Shown here: in pieces, positions 5,613 through 7,811 of the stretch
Numbering within the stretch: position 1 is the first letter of the stretch
How the letters are laid out: each line of letters opens with the position of its first letter
Assembly (NCBI GenBank): GCA_943326825.2
Contig: CALPUT020000104.1
Coordinates: forward strand, 1-7,811
DNA: 7,811 bases
Reading direction: 5' to 3'
Source of the DNA: Chryseobacterium gleum
GTDB lineage: Bacteria; Bacteroidota; Bacteroidia; Flavobacteriales_D; Crocinitomicaceae
The notes under the pieces: model-generated
What the model was told of the DNA's origin: nothing
The model's database searches: none
Seen by the model: the letters and a program-made list of their open reading frames with translations, nothing else
Made by a program: the position numbers and the translations under genes

Positions 5613-6387
5613 CAACTTCTTCAAAATCAATATGAATATGGTCATCATGTAATTGATTAATGGCTGGTTCTAATTTTTGTGTAAAATAGATATTAGAAGA
5701 TTTTAATTGATCTGAATATTTAGTTGAGAATATAAATTTTTGATATTCTGTCTTTAAAATTACTTTTGAAATTTTCCAATTGTGTAAACGTGCATTTTTT
5801 TCAATAGTCAAAATTTCAAGGGCTAATGTTTCAAAGTCAATTTTTATTGCCGTATCTTCTATATATTCACCTTTCTCATTAAAATTTAATAGATAATGTT
5901 CAATTCCGATAGTGTCTAATTTAGTATACGGTGTATTTTCTTTCATCAACGGAACCATCAAATCAATACTCGTTCCATTTTGATGTGTTCTGTGAGGTGA
6001 TATTTTACCTCCTTTTTCATTCGATGCTTCCATCAAGTAAAAAGTTCTATTTGGAATAGAAGATTCTAAATCTTTGAATGTGGAAATTAGAAATGAATTT
6101 ATAGCACAATTAATAAAACAGCGCCCCATTAAATAGCTGTTTTCTGCGAAATATTTATAATTTTCACCTTCGAAAGGAAGATAACATCCATTTTCTAGTT
6201 TACCATTTGAAACTGTTCCAATACTTTTGGATTCTTGCTTTAATTGATGTTTCGACTGAAATTCAATTATTTCATTATTTTCAATCAGCGTTTTTTCTTT
6301 TTTTTTTGTTTGCAATGCTGTTGTATCATTTTGACTTTTACAGCTATAGACTGAAATTAGGATTGCAAAGAATGTAATTATTTTCAT
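5602..6387 (-). CDS. Penicillin-insensitive murein endopeptidase-like (MepA/M74, LAS-type) lipoprotein
   Basis: This 261-residue protein is probably a zinc endopeptidase that cleaves peptidoglycan cross-links. It starts with a short lipoprotein signal, with a hydrophobic run at residues 3-13 and a lipobox-like SVYSC ending at Cys16, so it is likely membrane-anchored in the periplasm or outer membrane. A polar, Lys/Glu-rich linker (17-55) follows. The catalytic domain (about 60-258) has SPHRTHQNGTSIDLMVPL, giving zinc ligands H135 and D142 seven residues apart as in E. coli MepA, and LHDDHIHIDF near the C-terminus, giving H250 and the third ligand H252. The active site thus looks complete. Three Cys (C68, C90, C94) could form disulfides. 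Its ATG overlaps the ispH stop (ATGA), so translation is probably coupled. Assignment to MepA rather than another LAS peptidase is from motif memory. Confidence 0.86.
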   Translation of the reverse strand: MKIITFFAILISVYSCKSQNDTTALQTKKKEKTLIENNEIIEFQSKHQLKQESKSIGTVSNGKLENGCYLPFEGENYKYFAENSYLMGRCFINCAINSFLISTFKDLESSIPNRTFYLMEASNEKGGKISPHRTHQNGTSIDLMVPLMKENTPYTKLDTIGIEHYLLNFNEKGEYIEDTAIKIDFETLALEILTIEKNARLHNWKISKVILKTEYQKFIFSTKYSDQLKSSNIYFTQKLEPAINQLHDDHIHIDFEEVVRN

Positions 6388-7604
6388 ATCAATTTATTAA
6401 TGACACTTTCTATATCAACAGTTATGCCATTCATAAATAATATTTTTTGGATCACTTCATCAACTAGTGCGTCAGGACAAGAAGCGCCAGAAGTTAAAAT
6501 AATGTCTATTCGCTCTTTAGTAGGAAGGTAATTAGATATTAATTCGATTTCTTTTGAATGAATATTGTACGATTGTAATTCACTTGTGGAAAGAATGTTT
6601 TCTTTGTTATTAATGAAGTATGATGGAAATTTTTGTTCCAATAACTCTACTAAATGCGTTGTATTTGAACTATTATAACCTCCAATAATTAATGCAAAAT
6701 CAGCTTCATTTTCCATCAAGCCTAAAGTTGCAGTCTGATTGTCATTTGTTGCATAACAGAGTGTATCTCTTGTATCCGCAATATGATCTTTAATTGTTTC
6801 TAAACCATGTTTAGTAATCATCGTTTCACGAAGAAAATCAGTAATTTCCTGAGTTTCTGTCGCTAACATTGTTGTTTGATTTACAACTCCAATTTTATTT
6901 AAATCTTTCGAAGGATCAAAATTTGCAGAAAACTTGCCTTTAAATTCTTCTTTAAAAAGTGAAATTTCTTTTTTACCAGAAATAAAATCAGCTAATTTTT
7001 CGGCTTCTTTTAGGTCTTTGATAACCAATGAAGGTGCATTTTGTTGACTGTGTGAAAAAGTAGCTCTCGTTTCTTCATGAGAATGTTTTCCATGAATAAT
7101 GATGGTATGATTCGTTTTTCCGAGTGTTTCTGAACGATTCCAAACTTTCTCTACAAAAGGACAAGTGGTATTGTATTTAGACACTTGAATACCTTTTTCA
7201 GTTAACAATTGTTCAATTTCAACTGTTGTTCCGAAAGCTGGAACGATTACAATGTCTTCAGAAGTTAATTCATCCCAAGCGATCAACTGATTTCCAGTTG
7301 TGTCCTGTAGGAATTGAATCCCATTTTTCAATAAATCTTCGTTCACACCTGGATTGTGAATCATTTGACTCAATAAGAAAATTCGTTTGTATGGATTTTC
7401 ATAAATCGCTTTGTATGCAATTTCTATTGCATTTTCAACACCGTAACAAAACCCAAAATGACGAGCAATTAAAAATCGAATTTTCCCAAAATCAAGAACG
7501 GTAGGGGAGAAGTCCTTCTTGCGAGGATCTTCCAACTTTCTCTTTTCTTTGACCTGACTTATAATCGGGGATCTGTAAAATTCTGGAATTTCAAATTTTT
7601 TCAT
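6384..7604 (-). CDS. ispH: 4-hydroxy-3-methylbut-2-enyl diphosphate reductase (plant/cyanobacterial-type)
   Basis: This is the last enzyme of the MEP isoprenoid pathway: it reduces HMBPP to IPP and DMAPP using a [4Fe-4S] cluster, in the cytoplasm. The three cluster cysteines are visible as C53 (GFCYGVENA), C148 (NTTCPFVEKVW) and C283 (TLCYATNDNQ). Substrate-site features include H83 (MIHNPGV), the HSHEETRAT segment with Glu178, and GGYNSSNT (308-315). At 406 residues it is longer than E. coli IspH (316). It also has the PAFGTTVE motif in place of the E. coli AHGV motif, as in plant and cyanobacterial enzymes and other Bacteroidota. An additional Cys376 lies in SGASCPD. It precedes the peptidase gene with a 4-nt overlap; isoprenoids feed undecaprenyl phosphate synthesis, so a shared cell-envelope theme is possible but inferred. 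The preceding 111 nt hold a heptad repeat array rather than a clear promoter. Confidence 0.96.
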   Translation of the reverse strand: MKKFEIPEFYRSPIISQVKEKRKLEDPRKKDFSPTVLDFGKIRFLIARHFGFCYGVENAIEIAYKAIYENPYKRIFLLSQMIHNPGVNEDLLKNGIQFLQDTTGNQLIAWDELTSEDIVIVPAFGTTVEIEQLLTEKGIQVSKYNTTCPFVEKVWNRSETLGKTNHTIIIHGKHSHEETRATFSHSQQNAPSLVIKDLKEAEKLADFISGKKEISLFKEEFKGKFSANFDPSKDLNKIGVVNQTTMLATETQEITDFLRETMITKHGLETIKDHIADTRDTLCYATNDNQTATLGLMENEADFALIIGGYNSSNTTHLVELLEQKFPSYFINNKENILSTSELQSYNIHSKEIELISNYLPTKERIDIILTSGASCPDALVDEVIQKILFMNGITVDIESVINKLI

Positions 7605-7625
7605 GTGCGTTATTTTCGATTGTAA

Positions 7626-7711
7626 AATTACAAATTACAGATTACAAATTGCAATTATTCTGCAATCTGTAATCTACCAATTTATAATCTTCAAATCTGC
7701 AATTTGCAATC
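7626..7711. repeat. Array of degenerate 7-nt units that inverts midway, upstream of ispH
   Basis: On the plus strand the units run AATTACA, AATTACA, GATTACA, AATTGCA (7626-7653), then a spacer ATTATTC (7654-7660). The same motif follows in reverse complement: TGCAATC, TGTAATC, a diverged TACCAAT, two 8-nt variants (TTATAATC, TTCAAATC), TGCAATT and TGCAATC (7661-7711). The centre forms a hairpin of 15-bp arms (7639-7653 with 7661-7675), with one position that is a G-U pair in the minus-strand RNA. The array fills most of the gap between the MuiA-like gene and ispH and ends 21 nt before the ispH start. Its function is unknown: possibly an RNA structure between co-transcribed genes, or an intergenic repeat family. 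Confidence 0.75.
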
Positions 7712-7715
7712 AGGC

Positions 7716-7811
7716 TTAATTGATTGGTAAATTCTGATCTTTATTGTATTTCACTTTATATTGGAATTCAATTGTTTTCGTTTCTTTCGTTTTGATATTC
7801 AAATCCCATTC
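7716..7811 (-). CDS. C-terminal end of a protein resembling DUF4139/MuiA-family proteins (partial)
   Basis: An open frame enters from the right edge and ends at a TAA at 7716-7718. The 31 visible residues (starting EWDLNIKTKETKTIEFQYKV, ending KYNKDQNLPIN) closely follow the usual tail of DUF4139 proteins: a Trp-containing strand, an acidic-basic turn, a (K/T)IEFxYxVKYPK-like strand, then a short end. These are often annotated as mucoidy inhibitor MuiA family. The exact family cannot be proven from so few residues. It is in the same direction as ispH, 111 nt upstream, so read-through into the ispH group is possible. Confidence 0.65.
   Translation of the reverse strand, partial: EWDLNIKTKETKTIEFQYKVKYNKDQNLPIN

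Noticed and set aside
7226..7504. Open frame of 92 codons on the plus strand
   Set aside because: It is fully antisense to the N-terminal part of ispH, whose motifs are clear.
7626..7711. CRISPR array
   Set aside because: Units are 7-8 nt with no unique spacers and invert midway; there are no cas genes.

Overview
The window is strongly AT-rich and gene-dense. It looks like chromosomal DNA of a Bacteroidota member, most likely class Flavobacteriia. Three things point there: the protein families (a small acidic DUF2795 protein, a TetR-like regulator next to an AarF/ABC1 kinase, a roughly 400-residue plant/cyanobacterial-type IspH, and a lipoprotein with a short signal peptide); promoters of the Bacteroidota type (TTG-N19-TAnnTTTG); and weak Shine-Dalgarno sequences. 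I see no rRNA, tRNA, CRISPR, transposase or phage genes.

Layout, left to right. (1) Positions 1-1969, minus strand: a two-gene unit. A TetR-like regulator is followed 5 nt later by an AarF/ABC1/UbiB-family atypical kinase that runs off the left edge. A perfect 13-bp inverted repeat (2008-2037) lies over the promoter region and is a good operator candidate. (2) Positions 2143-2709, plus strand: a two-span membrane protein of unknown function, divergent from the regulator. (3) Positions 2710-2903: a convergent intergenic region with a strong hairpin terminator and a second long-armed inverted repeat. (4) Positions 2904-3125, minus strand: a 73-residue DUF2795 protein with a textbook Bacteroidota promoter. 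(5) Positions 3266-7604, minus strand: a tightly packed four-gene run read in the order ispH, a zinc endopeptidase lipoprotein of the MepA/M74 type, a receiver-class III cyclase-HD fusion protein, and a PduO-type cobalamin adenosyltransferase. ispH and the peptidase overlap by ATGA, and the cyclase and pduO overlap by TAATG, so the pairs look translationally coupled. (6) Positions 7605-7715: an array of degenerate 7-nt units that switches orientation in the middle and forms a long hairpin. (7) Positions 7716-7811, minus strand: the last 31 codons of a gene whose tail resembles DUF4139/MuiA-family proteins.

The most interesting protein is the receiver-cyclase-HD fusion. The cyclase residues all look intact and point to ATP as substrate, and the HD domain keeps its metal ligands, so one polypeptide could both make a cyclic nucleotide and hydrolyse a phosphoester. 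Its receiver domain has Asn where the phosphoacceptor Asp should be. The other notable signals are the operator-like palindrome at the regulator and the heptad array before ispH. I see no convincing new defence or mobile system; the remaining genes are core metabolism, envelope and hypothetical functions.
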